A stretch of 64,000 nt of DNA. Origin: Siphonodentalium dalli. Its lineage: Eukaryota > Mollusca > Scaphopoda > Gadilida > Siphonodentaliidae. The notes under the pieces are model-generated. The model made no database searches, had not been told where the DNA came from, and saw nothing but the letters and a program-made list of their open reading frames with translations. Within the stretch, counting starts at the first letter, position 1. Every line of letters starts with the position of its first letter. Of the stretch, positions 58,901-64,000 are shown in pieces. The position numbers and the translations under genes are program-made. Location: assembly GCA_032622095.1 (NCBI GenBank), contig CP136063.1, forward strand, positions 120,364,723-120,428,722, in the 5' to 3' direction.

Positions 58901-59343
58901 CCGAGTGGCAACTACACCGTGGTGGCAGTGGACACTTGTTGTGTCAATAGGGCTATCTTTATTTTGAAAGGTTAACTTTGGAATAAAATGCCATGATTAA
59001 TCCTTTCTTTTTCCGTTCTTTAGTTCCCTTAGGAAATGTTCAGATAATAAGTTCATCAAACGGCCACCAATGAAGAGGATTCCTTCTGCAGTTGTATTAT
59101 CTGTTGTCTACTTATATCTCCGGATGAACAGTACATTGGAATAATGTATAATTTCATAACTGAGTCGGATAATGGGTTAATGGTGAAAGATTCAATCTGC
59201 ACATTACCACATTGTTTTCTGTTGTATAATGCATTGATCTAATGTAGTTGTGTTCTCTTGTTCTCTAGGTGATTGTTAAAAGAGTGGCTGATGAGTTAGA
59301 GTCAGAGAAAATAGGCCCACCTTCTCCAAACATATGTGCTAAG
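13517..59343 (+). CDS. NHR-Roc-COR (ROCO family) protein, 14 exons, 3' incomplete
   Basis: Joined exons: 13517-13982, 17489-17651, 24009-24157, 24776-24939, 25158-25412, 25818-25895, 26739-26918, 27413-27523, 36481-36624, 38584-38790, 39593-39757, 41273-41405, 47044-47198, 59269-59343. All junctions are GT-AG and all phases agree, giving 2445 nt (815 codons) without a stop. Residues 3-155 form a Neuralized homology repeat. Residues 189-522 are a Roc GTPase: P-loop GQERVGKT (193-200), switch I Thr 218 before DGI, DFAGQ (387-391), and THRN (470-473) at the guanine-specificity site. Residues 540-790 are COR (LPIHWLRFE, DLGILIHY, LKPKWLIDMFKLI, FYYDFNGFLPDGLFHR). Known family role: ROCO proteins are GTP-regulated scaffolds that dimerise through COR, and NHR domains bind protein partners. 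The start ATG follows an in-frame TAA at 13487-13489 with no good acceptor between. Between the GTPase motifs at 218 and 387 lies a long Lys/Ser-rich insertion. No leucine-rich repeats or kinase are visible. Later exons lie outside the window. The cellular role is unknown. Confidence 0.93.
14150..14520 (+). repeat. Fragmentary 'gtctgtccatccgtcagtctg' repeat in intron 1
   Basis: Two diverged direct units containing 'atgatgacacac' and 'tgtatagtttttggtat' about 150 bp apart, after a short 'gtctgtccatccgtc' head. Confidence 0.6.
15340..16040 (+). repeat. Dispersed 'ggtctgtccatctgtcattctgg' repeat in intron 1
   Basis: Short units with 'aatgaatttggtatgtg' and 'ttccggatg' type motifs. Related pieces occur near 36900-37190. 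Open frames here are not recognised. Confidence 0.55.
16690..17170 (+). repeat. Dispersed repeat P, copy in intron 1
   Basis: Shares 'gcacttgcgattttgagttc' and 'cattttagcagagttattg' with 39290-39375. It has a 15-base A run at 16862-16876 and ends 'gtcagcgatcttttatt'. Confidence 0.6.
17489..17651 (+). CDS. Exon 2: linker and Roc P-loop
   Basis: The acceptor is tttaactacag and the donor is caaag|gtatag. It enters in phase 1 and leaves in phase 2. It encodes about residues 156-209, ending with the beta-1 strand YRTRLMLVG and the Walker A motif GQERVGKTSLKKSLTG typical of Roc domains. The 3.5-kb intron before it separates NHR from Roc, which would suit assembly by exon shuffling. Confidence 0.92.
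18086..19605 (+). repeat. Dispersed repeat family R, full copy in intron 2
   Basis: Begins 'tagctcaacttactttgtaa' with a 'cgtccgtgtgtgtgcgtgtg' tract and ends 'taagttgagctacagtgtca' then 'ttgacactttcatt'. The ends are short inverted repeats (TAGCTCAACTTA), and the 3' end carries a conserved hairpin, gtgtcattgacac. The interior repeats units of about 100-165 bp with 'ggcgcgggctacaggtcgta', 'catgaaatttgtcatg' and 'gacatgtagatgggaacgag'. Other copies: 20107-20588, about 25980-26722, and 47620-47671 plus 57415-58603. Confidence 0.85.
20107..20588 (+). repeat. Family R copy, truncated by Gypsy fragment
   Basis: The same head and units as at 18086. It breaks off at about 20588, where the retroelement fragment begins. 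Confidence 0.8.
20630..21030 (-). pseudogene. Gypsy-like protease end and RT start, broken
   Basis: After the frameshift near 21020 the homology continues in another frame with KGKCRVDVNLDKKKY and CDVILGLDFME (protease C-terminus, ILG-x-D-F). A TAA then interrupts it. The sequence reads into LIKEGIIEPSTPPWRAQV, the start of Gypsy reverse transcriptase. Homology ends at about 20630, so the catalytic YxDD part is absent. Confidence 0.8.
21019..21987 (-). pseudogene. Gypsy-like gag-protease, one nonsense codon
   Basis: The likely start is the ATG ending at 21987 (MDKFL). A TGA at 21970-21972 interrupts six codons in, and the frame then stays open from there to 21019 (the visible 274-residue part starts at 21843). 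Gag capsid-like sequence is followed by two CCHC knuckles (CFVCGNSAHPRRVC and CHNCKIKGHFSKVC, both C-x2-C-x4-H-x4-C). A retropepsin motif VDTGSSESFVD follows. A frameshift at about 21020 cuts the protease short. The product would bind retroelement RNA and process the polyprotein, but the breaks make it inactive as it stands. The clade within Gypsy is not clear. Confidence 0.88.
22081..24008. other. Intron 2, remainder
   Basis: AT-rich intron. Two copies of 'gccagccaatca' (about 23291 and 23342) hold CCAAT boxes 50 bp apart. No other structure is recognised. Confidence 0.4.
24009..24157 (+). CDS. Exon 3: Roc switch I
   Basis: The acceptor atatttcaag is weak in pyrimidines but gives the right phase (2 in, 1 out). 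It encodes SYDNSEKTTDGIDLS, the Roc switch I region with the conserved Thr before DGI. An acidic, polar stretch ends with KKQLGYLG. The donor is tctag|gtgaca. Confidence 0.88.
24312..24373. repeat. Short hairpin, 'ggaatgttcagataataagt'
   Basis: Arms of about 25 bp (ggaatgttcagataataagt and its near complement) in intron 3. One arm recurs at about 59035-59063 in intron 13. Confidence 0.75.
24776..24939 (+). CDS. Exon 4: Roc insertion, basic coiled segment
   Basis: The acceptor is aaaaatag and the donor is aaagag|gtatgt. It enters in phase 1 and leaves in phase 0. The encoded residues are highly charged (LLYQKRQRDQLKKKPADL and KTNKE) and lie between switch I and the DFAGQ motif. It is therefore part of an enlarged loop of the GTPase. 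No known motif is seen. Confidence 0.85.
25158..25412 (+). CDS. Exon 5: Roc insertion and DFAGQ (G3)
   Basis: The acceptor is cttcatttag and the donor is catcag|gtaagc, phase 0 on both sides (85 codons). A Lys/Ser-rich start is followed by a helix (FKEVPERVAQIVQEILDE). The G3 strand and switch II come last, VTMNIWDFAGQAAYYTTHQ, a hallmark of Roc domains. Confidence 0.93.
25511..25650 (+). repeat. Intronic repeat D, copy 1
   Basis: Shares 'attctgcacttgtatt', 'gatgaataatagaccatt' and 'caatgtatac' with copies at 37232-37400 and 59080-59200. All three lie in introns of the same gene. Confidence 0.65.
25818..25895 (+). CDS. Exon 6: Roc beta strand after switch II
   Basis: A 26-codon, phase-0 exon with acceptor gtttcttttcag and donor tca|gtgagt. 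It encodes VFLTHRAVYIIVFNLTEDL, the 'FLTHRAVY' strand that directly follows switch II in Roc domains of the ROCO family. Confidence 0.93.
25980..26722 (+). repeat. Family R copy, diverged, next to exon 7
   Basis: Carries diverged 'catggccaccggcagccatc' units and the conserved end 'agttgagctaca' with hairpin gtcattgacac. Its end lies about 16 bases before the exon 7 acceptor. Confidence 0.75.
26739..26918 (+). CDS. Exon 7: Roc G4 region
   Basis: A 60-codon, phase-0 exon with acceptor aattttcag and donor atg|gtcagt. It holds LEYMDFWMRSIHTN and the G4 strand PPIFIVGTHRNNLD. The guanine-specificity motif usually reads T-(H/N)-x-D in this family. Here it reads THRN, so the Asp is replaced unless the following NLD supplies it. 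A dispersed repeat ends about 18 bases before the acceptor. Confidence 0.92.
27413..27523 (+). CDS. Exon 8: end of Roc domain
   Basis: A 37-codon, phase-0 exon with acceptor tatttttcag and donor gatatg|gttagt. It encodes VDAKFQEIRSFIMGKPYIQH and TPFFAVDNSLPSDD, matching the last helix and G5 strand of Roc ('FFAVDN'). Confidence 0.92.
27681..28280 (+). repeat. Family S copy in intron 8
   Basis: Starts with the same 20 bases as at 7251, 'ttagctcacctgagacgaag', and shows the same order of internal motifs, but is shorter. Confidence 0.8.
28563..28979. mobile_element. Possible MITE with imperfect nested hairpins
   Basis: The ends agtgtgtctg and cagacacact are inverted. Inside are two related imperfect palindromes ('ggttcccaga...' to '...gaggacct') at about 28585-28672 and 28888-28975. 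No target duplication was resolved. Confidence 0.5.
32013..33011. mobile_element. hAT-like MITE nested in element A
   Basis: The ends are AGGGGTGCCACGATTA and its inverted partner GTCGTGGCACCTCT, with 'cgattaatcg' type palindromic sequence next to them. Element B lacks it at the equivalent place, so it is a later insertion. The target duplication could not be resolved by eye. The same family occurs in element C. Confidence 0.75.
34418..34518 (+). repeat. Internal complementary region of element A
   Basis: Reads as complement of the left terminus (ending '...ctttgaaggga') joined to complement of the right terminus ('aacattttcaaatagaaaat' onward). In DIRS elements this region templates closure of the circular DNA. 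Confidence 0.8.
35730..36480. other. Intron 8, last part
   Basis: No repeat or exon recognised before the exon 9 acceptor. Confidence 0.4.
36481..36624 (+). CDS. Exon 9: start of COR domain
   Basis: A 48-codon, phase-0 exon with acceptor attattccccag and donor gatcag|gtgagg. It contains EEPYMGEQLPIHWLRFEKDV, the standard opening of a COR domain (I-P-x-x-W-L-x-F-E). The intron before it is about 9 kb and holds DIRS-like element A. Confidence 0.92.
37232..37400 (+). repeat. Intronic repeat D, copy 2
   Basis: See copy 1 at 25511. Here it reads 'attctgcacttgtattgtct' and 'ataattgaccattccaatgt'. Confidence 0.65.
37540..37710. repeat. Paired hairpins, 'ttctcttatatatgc'
   Basis: Two related hairpins in tandem built from 'ttctcttatatatgcgaggc' and inverted 'gcctcgcataaataagagaa', bounded by 'tgtgccaatgcat' and 'atgcactggcaca'. 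Probably a small foldback MITE. Confidence 0.6.
38072..38540. repeat. 42-bp minisatellite, about 11 units
   Basis: The unit 'cattacctatacatgaacgg' continues with 'agctcatcgtatagcatgtg' and 'gt'. The first five units are identical, and later ones alternate 'acctatac' with 'aggtatac'. Each unit can fold (ctatac-atga pairs with tcat-c-gtatag), with gagctc in the loop. 42 is a multiple of 3, so long spurious frames appear on both strands. The exon 10 acceptor follows 43 bases later. Confidence 0.95.
38584..38790 (+). CDS. Exon 10: COR domain core
   Basis: A 69-codon, phase-0 exon with acceptor taatatttcag and donor tccgag|gtacga. It encodes EIETMLDFYHDLGILIHYGE and NTVILKPKWLIDMFKLIT, the best conserved part of COR. 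The acceptor lies 43 bases after a 42-bp minisatellite. Confidence 0.93.
38855..39165 (+). repeat. Direct repeat pair in intron 10
   Basis: 'cacagaataagattttattg' followed by 'tgtccagtatt' occurs at about 38859 and 39098, each followed by 'tctgattttataccc'. Confidence 0.75.
39190..39420 (+). repeat. Dispersed repeat P, copy 2
   Basis: A diverged copy of 16760-17000 ('gtgcacttgcaattgtgagg', 'cattttagcagaattattg'). Confidence 0.6.
39593..39757 (+). CDS. Exon 11: COR domain, middle
   Basis: A 55-codon, phase-0 exon with acceptor gatttgcag and donor agtcag|gtgagt. It encodes WHKLDTFGVLNESLIDQIW and HILLGLMQKFDLLCP, matching the COR helices 'G.L...L...LW' and 'LL.LM.KFDL'. Confidence 0.92.
40496..41258. 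mobile_element. TIR DNA transposon derivative before exon 12
   Basis: TIRs of about 31 bp: GGGCTGTTCCATTTAAACTT at the left and its inverse AAGTTTAAATGGAACAGCCC at the right, both continuing into ggtggtacac. The interior lacks a transposase. GGG-type ends could suit a PIF/Harbinger-like family, but the target duplication is unclear. It ends 14 bases before the exon 12 start. Confidence 0.82.
41273..41405 (+). CDS. Exon 12: COR domain, YYDFNGFLP segment
   Basis: The acceptor is attttctttcag and the donor is ttccag|gtaaga (phase 0 in, 1 out). It encodes YYVPSRLSAS and VFYYDFNGFLP, the start of the COR C-terminal half. A second 'cttccaggtaag' follows 20 bases later and could act as an alternative donor. 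A TIR transposon ends 14 bases before the acceptor AG is complete. Confidence 0.9.
44668..44880 (+). mobile_element. A-to-G hypermutated copy of the palindromic MITE, inside element B
   Basis: Exactly 213 bp, aligning without gaps to 12938-13150. Of 67 differences 49 are A to G, one is G to A, and the others are scattered. The changes fall on the same strand in both palindrome arms. Of 63 adenines in the reference copy, 9 remain. Eight of those have G or C on their 5' side and one has A; none has T. The flank is TA on the left and TG on the right, where the TA copy may also have changed. Element A has an empty site here. Confidence 0.9.
46008..46080 (+). repeat. Internal complementary region of element B
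   Basis: Complement of the left end ('cgtatctttgacgggaatat') joined to complement of the right end ('aacatattccctaataagat'). It lacks about 19 bases present in the matching region of element A. Confidence 0.8.
47044..47198 (+). CDS. Exon 13: end of COR domain
   Basis: The acceptor is tgttatttcag at 47043 and the donor is ctgcag|gttagt (phase 1 in, 0 out). It encodes DGLFHRIITRLICASQDF, directly continuing the FLP of exon 12 as in other COR domains. An open frame extends upstream to 46896 and includes another AG, but using it would insert residues into a conserved motif, so 47044 is preferred. Confidence 0.9.
47226..47580 (+). repeat. tRNA-derived SINE
   Basis: The head resembles a tRNA gene: A-box-like 'ttagctcagtcggttcagag' and B-box-like 'gagttcaaatccact', spaced as in tRNA promoters. 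A body of about 260 bp follows, with 'acgttaaagaaccc' near the end. It starts about 28 bases after the exon 13 donor. No clear poly-A tail or target duplication is seen. Confidence 0.7.
47672..47833 (-). repeat. Copia-like 3' LTR
   Basis: Near-identical to 57248-57409, with a few substitutions. It starts TGTTAAT and its inner end is ATTAATA instead of ATTAACA. Confidence 0.9.
47946..48720 (-). pseudogene. Copia-like pol C-terminus: RNase H
   Basis: Begins with ELRSLVGSLNWIVQGTRPDL, the Copia linker after RT. A TAA follows (48543-48545), then an open frame of 193 residues to 47946. RNase H landmarks are present: LAAEATSLQEGIEEAIY, YVDNRSVVEAV and the C-terminal RWCPGSLQLANCLTK. The first catalytic Asp position reads Asn (TNAAYANLPDG). 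The frame runs to a stop just inside the 3' LTR region, as usual. Confidence 0.87.
49038..49165 (-). repeat. Internal complementary region of element C
   Basis: Holds the complement of the left end (tattataggagatacatatt, ttgggtaaaaaaatatt) directly joined to the complement of the right end (atctccgtcaaatatatctt). The second part is partly duplicated. Confidence 0.8.
51020..51345. repeat. 118-bp tandem triplicate in element C
   Basis: Three units starting 'ttgtggaagccg' near 51024, 51142 and 51260, each with 'aggaggcatgaccaccaaca' and 'gcctgcagcgcaggctgta'. The unit stays open on the - strand for about 1.1 copies at a time and could be a decayed, Ser/Pro-rich gag region. That is a guess. Confidence 0.8.
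52327..52953. mobile_element. hAT-like MITE nested in element C
   Basis: The ends AGAGGTGCCACGAT and ATCGTGGCACCTCT are inverted. Inner 'cgattatacgattaatcg' sequence matches the family seen at 32013-33011. It is shorter and diverged from that copy. Confidence 0.78.
53692..54081 (-). pseudogene. Copia-like reverse transcriptase, C-terminal half
   Basis: Encodes LGCVRCSLDPSLFYKYD, then IVSHVDDFLHAGN, the catalytic motif with HVDD in place of the usual YVDD. FSYVGLNIEQTSGEIKLDQ follows. The last codons of the open frame (below about 53758) belong to element C, which interrupts the gene. Confidence 0.87.
54148..54519 (-). pseudogene. Copia-like reverse transcriptase, N-terminal half
   Basis: Encodes ALRWVLVYK-like ISLRWVLVYKGDDVQARFVA, then RGFEE, SPTVSKISIRIFLILA and TTDIRSAFLQGN. 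These are the standard early RT blocks of Copia elements. A break near 54130 separates it from the next part. Confidence 0.87.
54537..55363 (-). pseudogene. Copia-like integrase C-terminal part
   Basis: Two overlapping frames, 55363-54998 and 55007-54537. The first has WANMARNSLQMWNGYSSYQL followed by IFGVNP, the end of the Copia integrase core. The second is the variable integrase C-terminus (KVVFQDGKLVFVRHG, VSPNRLMKA). The frame change at about 55000 shows decay. Confidence 0.82.
55552..55956 (-). pseudogene. Copia-like integrase N-terminal zinc-binding region
   Basis: Contains the HHCC finger: LHRQFAHPP (His pair) and CDICK (Cys pair). The core start FNERVAIDLK holds the first catalytic Asp. 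The frame ends at 55552, and the catalytic middle (about 55380-55550) is broken by stops. Confidence 0.85.
56070..56400 (-). pseudogene. Copia-like protease region, broken
   Basis: In one frame the - strand reads ARNCAVLDSACKAW, matching the active-site block of some Copia proteases, after a partial CCHC-like run (CGSFRHILRFC). Stops and frame changes on both sides mean no intact product. Confidence 0.6.
56403..57122 (-). pseudogene. Copia-like gag with frameshifts
   Basis: Starts MVMRIDSPKFNQNFKQFKQE at 57122. The frame slips in an A run near 56885, goes on with KFEDFEDYKRSDGECISELI and NFDKKYNKIVKKGFIELP, and slips again near 56710. It then ends with a Tyr/Arg/Gly-rich tail (GYQRRPRRPYQRGNFRGRR). 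The 'FE.YKR....' and 'F...YN....' patterns are typical of Copia gag. The product would package element RNA. Confidence 0.8.
57248..57409 (-). repeat. Copia-like 5' LTR
   Basis: The partner of 47672-47833. The few differences between the two point to a fairly recent insertion. Confidence 0.9.
58800..58925. repeat. Small GC-rich direct repeats in intron 13
   Basis: Two adjacent copies of 'gccattcggccatggtg', preceded by 'gccaattggccgcggtg'. Confidence 0.65.
59080..59200 (+). repeat. Intronic repeat D, copy 3
   Basis: A diverged copy of 25511-25650, preceded by one arm of the 24312 hairpin. Confidence 0.6.
59269..59343 (+). CDS. Exon 14: post-COR segment, last visible exon
   Basis: A 25-codon, phase-0 exon with acceptor ttgttctctag and donor gctaag|gtaaga. 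It encodes VIVKRVADELESEKIGPPSP, then NICAK. The G-P-P-S-P-x-x-C pattern is seen after COR in many animal ROCO proteins. The 12-kb intron before it holds the nested Copia/DIRS block. The gene must continue past 64000. Confidence 0.85.
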
Positions 59344-60716
59344 GTAAGATGACATAGAACCATCTCCTGTTTATTTTTTCTTCTCTGATGGTCATTCCCA
59401 TGACATTGTCTCTTGACTTGAGCTGGATATATACCTACTGTTATTCAATGTCTGAAAAATAGGTGTGCTTATATGAGGATAAGGCCTCTTACCTAACACT
59501 GCCTAAGCAGCCTAACATTTGAACAATGAAGGGTGAGTTTCAAACCAAGCATGTGTCTAAAATGTTTGTCATTCGGCCAAAAAAATTTAATGTTTTATTT
59601 CACAGGCTCCACCACATTGAATTTCAACCCATGCGTTGAACATTTTTATTAACATTTGAAAATAAAATTATCAAAACTCGCATTTTAAGCATTCAACGAA
59701 AACAGACAACAAAATATCTGGTGCAACTGAATATTAGTTAAGGTTGACCATAAATCAGGCCTGTTGATTGCTGAAATTCTATTTTATTTATAAAAAAAAA
59801 TAGCTCAGTTGGTGGTTGGTAAAGTAAAAAAGTCAGAATCCTAAATATGGATCTACTTGCAAGTGAACACGTGCTAGAGTACAAACAGTTTTAACCCTTT
59901 AGCGTTCAGAGAGCCCCAGAGCGCGCGGCCGCATAGCGTCCAGAAAGCCCCAGAGCGCCCGGAGTTTTTGGATTGTTTTCGGTCATAGTTTACAACAAAA
60001 ATATTGCATTATAACACAACAAAATTATCTTATTTTTAATGTAAACAATAACATAGATGTTACATTATTAATATTTATGTTTTTGTTGGGTTTTGTGGTA
60101 GATTTTGTACAATTTAATCGACATTTCATAATAAAATCGTAATAAAACAAAAAATCCGTCGTCGCGGTGCTATTTTTCAAGTCGACTAAATCAATGTACT
60201 CGCAATTGTGATCTGTGTACAGCCATCTAATATAGTTTTATTCTACAGATTTTTATTTACAAACATTATTTTTATTTCTAATAGAATATTTATTTGACTT
60301 CTTTATGTTTTTGAGCTATTAATAATATGCAACTGAATTAAAAAGACCAATATCATGATTTGACCAGCGAAGCAAATACAGTTCTGAGTCAACTCCAAGA
60401 CACCTCCGCTGTTGCAGTGTTGGTGTTACTAAGGACGCCGTGTTGTTCTAACTCTTTTGGCCCTAGAAATGTTCTCAAATAAAACTGTCATTTGATTTGA
60501 TTTTTTCCCTCATTCATCACAAGATCATATGAATAATATTTTATTTTAATACACTGAGTGAGCAATTTTGAGAATTCAATAAAGTTTTGATCGGAAAGTT
60601 CGACAACATTTTCGATTTTCTCTTCAGTTACACGTCCCAACGTCACGCCAATTCAACCCAATATTGTGGGCACGGGGATTGCCTGGATTAGTACCCAAAT
60701 AAATTATGTTGTTAAA
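59344..60716. other. Intron 14, first part
   Basis: Holds a direct pair of 'agcgttcagagagccccaga' type sequence at 59899-59962. No exon or transposon is recognised. Confidence 0.45.
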
Positions 60717-61647
60717 GCGCATTGACAAATACATAATCTTGAGTATATTCTCCACACTATAATAGAAAAATACATAGGAATGGACACATGATTCAATCCA
60801 AATGGTTTATTTAAAAACCACTCCCGCCAAGAAACCCCACTGATGACGTGCGCAAAAAAATATGTACCTACAGTAAACACGTGTTGTTGGAAATTAGGGC
60901 GCACAATGGGGACTGTCATTTATCATGGCTATAACTATTACCCATTCGGTAATTCATAAATGACATTCATTGCAAATTCAAACAGAATATATCTTAGATT
61001 TAATATTAGTATCAATTGACCATTTATCGAATGTTGTCATTGATCTTATTGATCAGCTGATGACGATGAAAAAATCTAGGAACCTTGTCGACGTCATAGC
61101 AGCAATGATAAAATACTGTAGCACAAATTTATGTGCATCGGCTGTTTTGTTCTCTCGTTTGATTAATAAAATTATTATTCTGCGCGCATTGACAATTACA
61201 TAATCTTGAGTATATTCTCCACAATGTAATCTAAAAATACAAAGGAATGGACACACGATTCAATCCAAATGGTTTATTTAAAAAACACTCACGCCAAGAA
61301 ACGCCCACTGATAACGAGCGCAGAAATTTGTACCTGCGAACACGTGGTGTTGGAATGTGGGGCGCACAATGGGGCTGACATTTATCATGGCTATAACTAT
61401 TAGCCATTCGGTAATAATTAAATGACATTCATTGCAAATTCAAACATAATATATCTTAGATTTAGTGTTAGTATCAATTGACCATTTATCGAGTGTTGCC
61501 ATTGAACTTATTGATCAGCCGATGACGATGAAAACATCTCGGAACCTTGCCGACGTCAGCGCAACAATGATAAAATACTGTATAGCACAAATGTGCATCG
61601 ATCGGCCGTTTTGTTCTCTCGTTTGATTAATACAATTATTATTCTCC
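60717..61647. repeat. Tandem duplication of a ~465-bp unit
   Basis: Unit 1 is 60717-61183 and unit 2 is 61184-61647. Both start gcgcattgaca and 'taatcttgagtatattctcc' and end 'gattaata(a/c)aattattattct'. The start of a third unit (gcgcatta) follows. The short frames in each unit are not recognised. Confidence 0.88.
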
Positions 61648-63449
61648 GCGCATTAACACTGCCAAATACTCAAGTAAATTGGCCATATCATGATGTGAAA
61701 AATCAAAGAAATGACATTGTGTAACATTAGTTACTTTTATTTGAACACAAGAGTTCACGAGACAAACGCGGCTATTTTTAAATTGAAAATGCGCAAATCA
61801 ATTCCGAATCGTGCTGCATTTACCACGAATTACTCAAGTTATCGGCACTGTCTTGTCATTTTATATTGAATATGATTGCTCAAAATTTCACTAAGAGAAA
61901 GCACTTTTCTCAATCGTAAGATACAATGTAGGCACGAAAGAATTGTTTAATTTATTAATTGGTCAAGATATGTGCGGTGTGAATGTATTGACTGCAATGT
62001 CAAGGTCAAAAACCGGTGCGCCAAATTGAAGTAAACAAAAAAACACGTGCATTGTAATCGATGGCACAATGTTGACTAGTTTGGACTAATAATGCAGTCA
62101 ATTGTAACTGAATTTACACGTAACTATCCAAGAGTTGATAGGCCACTTGATGATTTATTTTAAGTTTCATTTCACCACGTAGCCATTGCTTAAAACATTA
62201 ATAAATCACCCAATTTCGTGATATGGTTTTCCGACAGAGAAATTGAAACTGAAAGTCACATTGATCTGTTGTTAAAACAAAACTTACCTTTTGTTTGTTT
62301 ATTACATTTATTGTTATAAAATATAAATATAAAACCTACTAAATATTCACCATACTATCATGCTTGGGGAGGGGGATTCACAACTCTGAAAAAACATTTA
62401 CTCCCAGTCGATCCCCATCCATACAGATGAACATAATTTCATAAATCAAGAGCCACATAACATTTAGTAATAATACATGTTTTTCCCCAAAAACTTTGAC
62501 GTCACCAGAAAGTTCTGTTGGCTGGAGATAATGACGTTAGTCATATTACTGTTGGGTAAAGGGTTAAAGAGTGTATAGATCCAAATGTACGAACAAAAGT
62601 CCCTTTGAACCCTTTCTATTTGAAGCTTCTGAGTTTCAATAGTATCTTTTACCAACATTTATGGGGATCAACTGTTATATTATATCAAAAGAAATGATCC
62701 GCTTCCTAGTTTTAATATTTTTTATTGATCAGAAGCAGGAAACATGTAATTAGTATCGACAAAGTCTCTCTTTGTCTCTGTTGGTTTGCCACGCGCACTG
62801 TGAATAGTTGACATTCAGTATGGAGATTTTTTTTTTAAATAGTTTGCAGACAAAGTAACTTTTTCGCATTTCATGACTATTTGAGTTTATATGATGAAAT
62901 CATGCAGTGATTAGACTGCATACTATTTTTCAGTAAAATGCGCAGGTCCTGAATTTTCTTAAAGGGACGGCCGGCCTTCGTTGTAGGTTATAATTTAGAA
63001 ATAACATTTATGAAATTATGATAATTTCCTCAAGAATATACTAATAGTATAGCATAATGATAATATGAATGCGATATTATTCACAAAACAATCTTTGTGT
63101 CAAGGGAAAATACAGGGCGAGTGTTGTTTAGTTTCTCACAAAAAGTGCAGTAAATTGTTTATAAGCAGTCACGATATTGCGTCATTTCCTTATTTAGATT
63201 TGCATGCATTATTCATCGGTTGTAAAACCCATAATTTGGTGCGTCTACAACTACAATACTATCATAGTATATTCCTCATTAGGTATGTATTACCATATAC
63301 AGGTTAGGAGAAAATACTAACTGGATTAAAAATATTCATCTCTATGCAAGAACAATTATATTATGTACACGTTTTCTCTCTGATCATTTCCCAATCATGA
63401 AGTAACCACAGCACAATGGAACATTTTCATTGGAAGATCAGGTCGTTCC
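61648..63449. other. Intron 14, nothing recognised
   Basis: AT-rich. No continuation of the ROCO coding sequence is seen. Confidence 0.4.
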
Positions 63450-63655
63450 GAGTGTTTGTCTATAAACAAATGGTTCTGTAACATTTTTGATGTTTGTTTA
63501 TATAACAAAGCTTACAAATGTGACCAAGGCAGGCAATGTACGCGATATTAATGATTGGTAGAAGAACAATATCTGCCTAATATAATATTCTTTCTGTTTA
63601 TGGTGGTTTTAGTGGATGTGACTTTTTTAACAGCTATACCCACCACAAAATCTGA
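63450..63655 (+). repeat. Dispersed repeat related to 10500-10740
   Basis: Shares 'tctgtaacatttttgatg', 'tttgtttatataacaaag' and 'attctttctgtttatgg' in order. Confidence 0.65.
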
Positions 63656-64000
63656 AATATTGATATAATAGAATGGAAAAAGTGTTCGTTGATTCTAATA
63701 TCGCCAACAGGAAATACTGCTGGACATGGGGCTGATTCCATTCATTACGCTAGGCTGGAATGGCAAAGACAAATGAGTAAAAATATATGGTATTCACAAT
63801 GAAACTAACGAGAATTATGATTTAAATACTGAACAAGCAAAAATACCTAATTTTAGAACAACCTTGGCACTAAGTATCTAAAACTTTGGATAAATAATTT
63901 TAACTTTCTTCCAACTGAATTAGATATTTCTGAGCCATATATTATATATACTTGACAAATTATAACAAAATAAATTAATTTAATCCATATCATAAATATT

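Noticed and set aside
63712-63775. Possible exon 15 after 'gccaacag'
   Set aside because: The phase-0 frame reads into a stop with no donor, and the residues do not look like a ROCO continuation.

Overview
The window reads as a stretch of an invertebrate, most likely bivalve mollusc, nuclear genome. It is AT-rich, with very long GT-AG introns and many dispersed repeats headed by 'cgtccgtccgtc' tracts and 'ttagctcacctgagacg' style ends. Copia-like, Gypsy-like and DIRS-like retroelements and many foldback/MITE elements are present. I cannot name the species. I found no bacterial-style operon, rRNA gene, CRISPR array or free-standing tRNA gene.

One host gene is well supported. It lies on the + strand and runs from 13517 past the last visible exon at 59343. 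Fourteen exons join in frame into 815 codons with correct splice phases throughout. The product begins with a Neuralized homology repeat (NHR, about residues 3-155). A Roc GTPase domain follows (P-loop GQERVGKT at 193-200, DFAGQ at 387-391), then a COR domain (about 540-790). This is a ROCO-family protein in which an NHR takes the N-terminal place usually held by leucine-rich repeats. The 3' end lies beyond the window.

Region by region: 1-12.9 kb is intergenic and holds MITEs, a 679-bp foldback element and tandem-unit repeats. 12.9-13.2 kb is a near-perfect palindromic MITE just upstream of exon 1. 13.5-28 kb holds exons 1-8 with dispersed repeats and a broken Gypsy fragment (20.6-22.1 kb, - strand). 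28-36.5 kb is intron 8, holding DIRS-like element A. 36.5-41.4 kb holds exons 9-12, with a 42-bp minisatellite just before exon 10 and a TIR transposon just before exon 12. 41.5-46.4 kb is DIRS-like element B. 47.0-47.2 kb is exon 13. 47.2-58.6 kb is a nest: a dispersed repeat split by a Copia-like element, itself split by DIRS-like element C, which carries a hAT-like MITE. Exon 14 is at 59.3 kb. The rest is repeat-rich intron.

The most striking signal is inside DIRS-like element B. A 213-bp palindromic MITE at 44668-44880 aligns without gaps to the MITE at 12938-13150. It differs at 67 positions, of which 49 are A to G on the same strand across both hairpin arms, with only one G to A. This is the pattern expected if a double-stranded hairpin in the retroelement RNA was hyper-edited by ADAR and then reverse transcribed into the genome.
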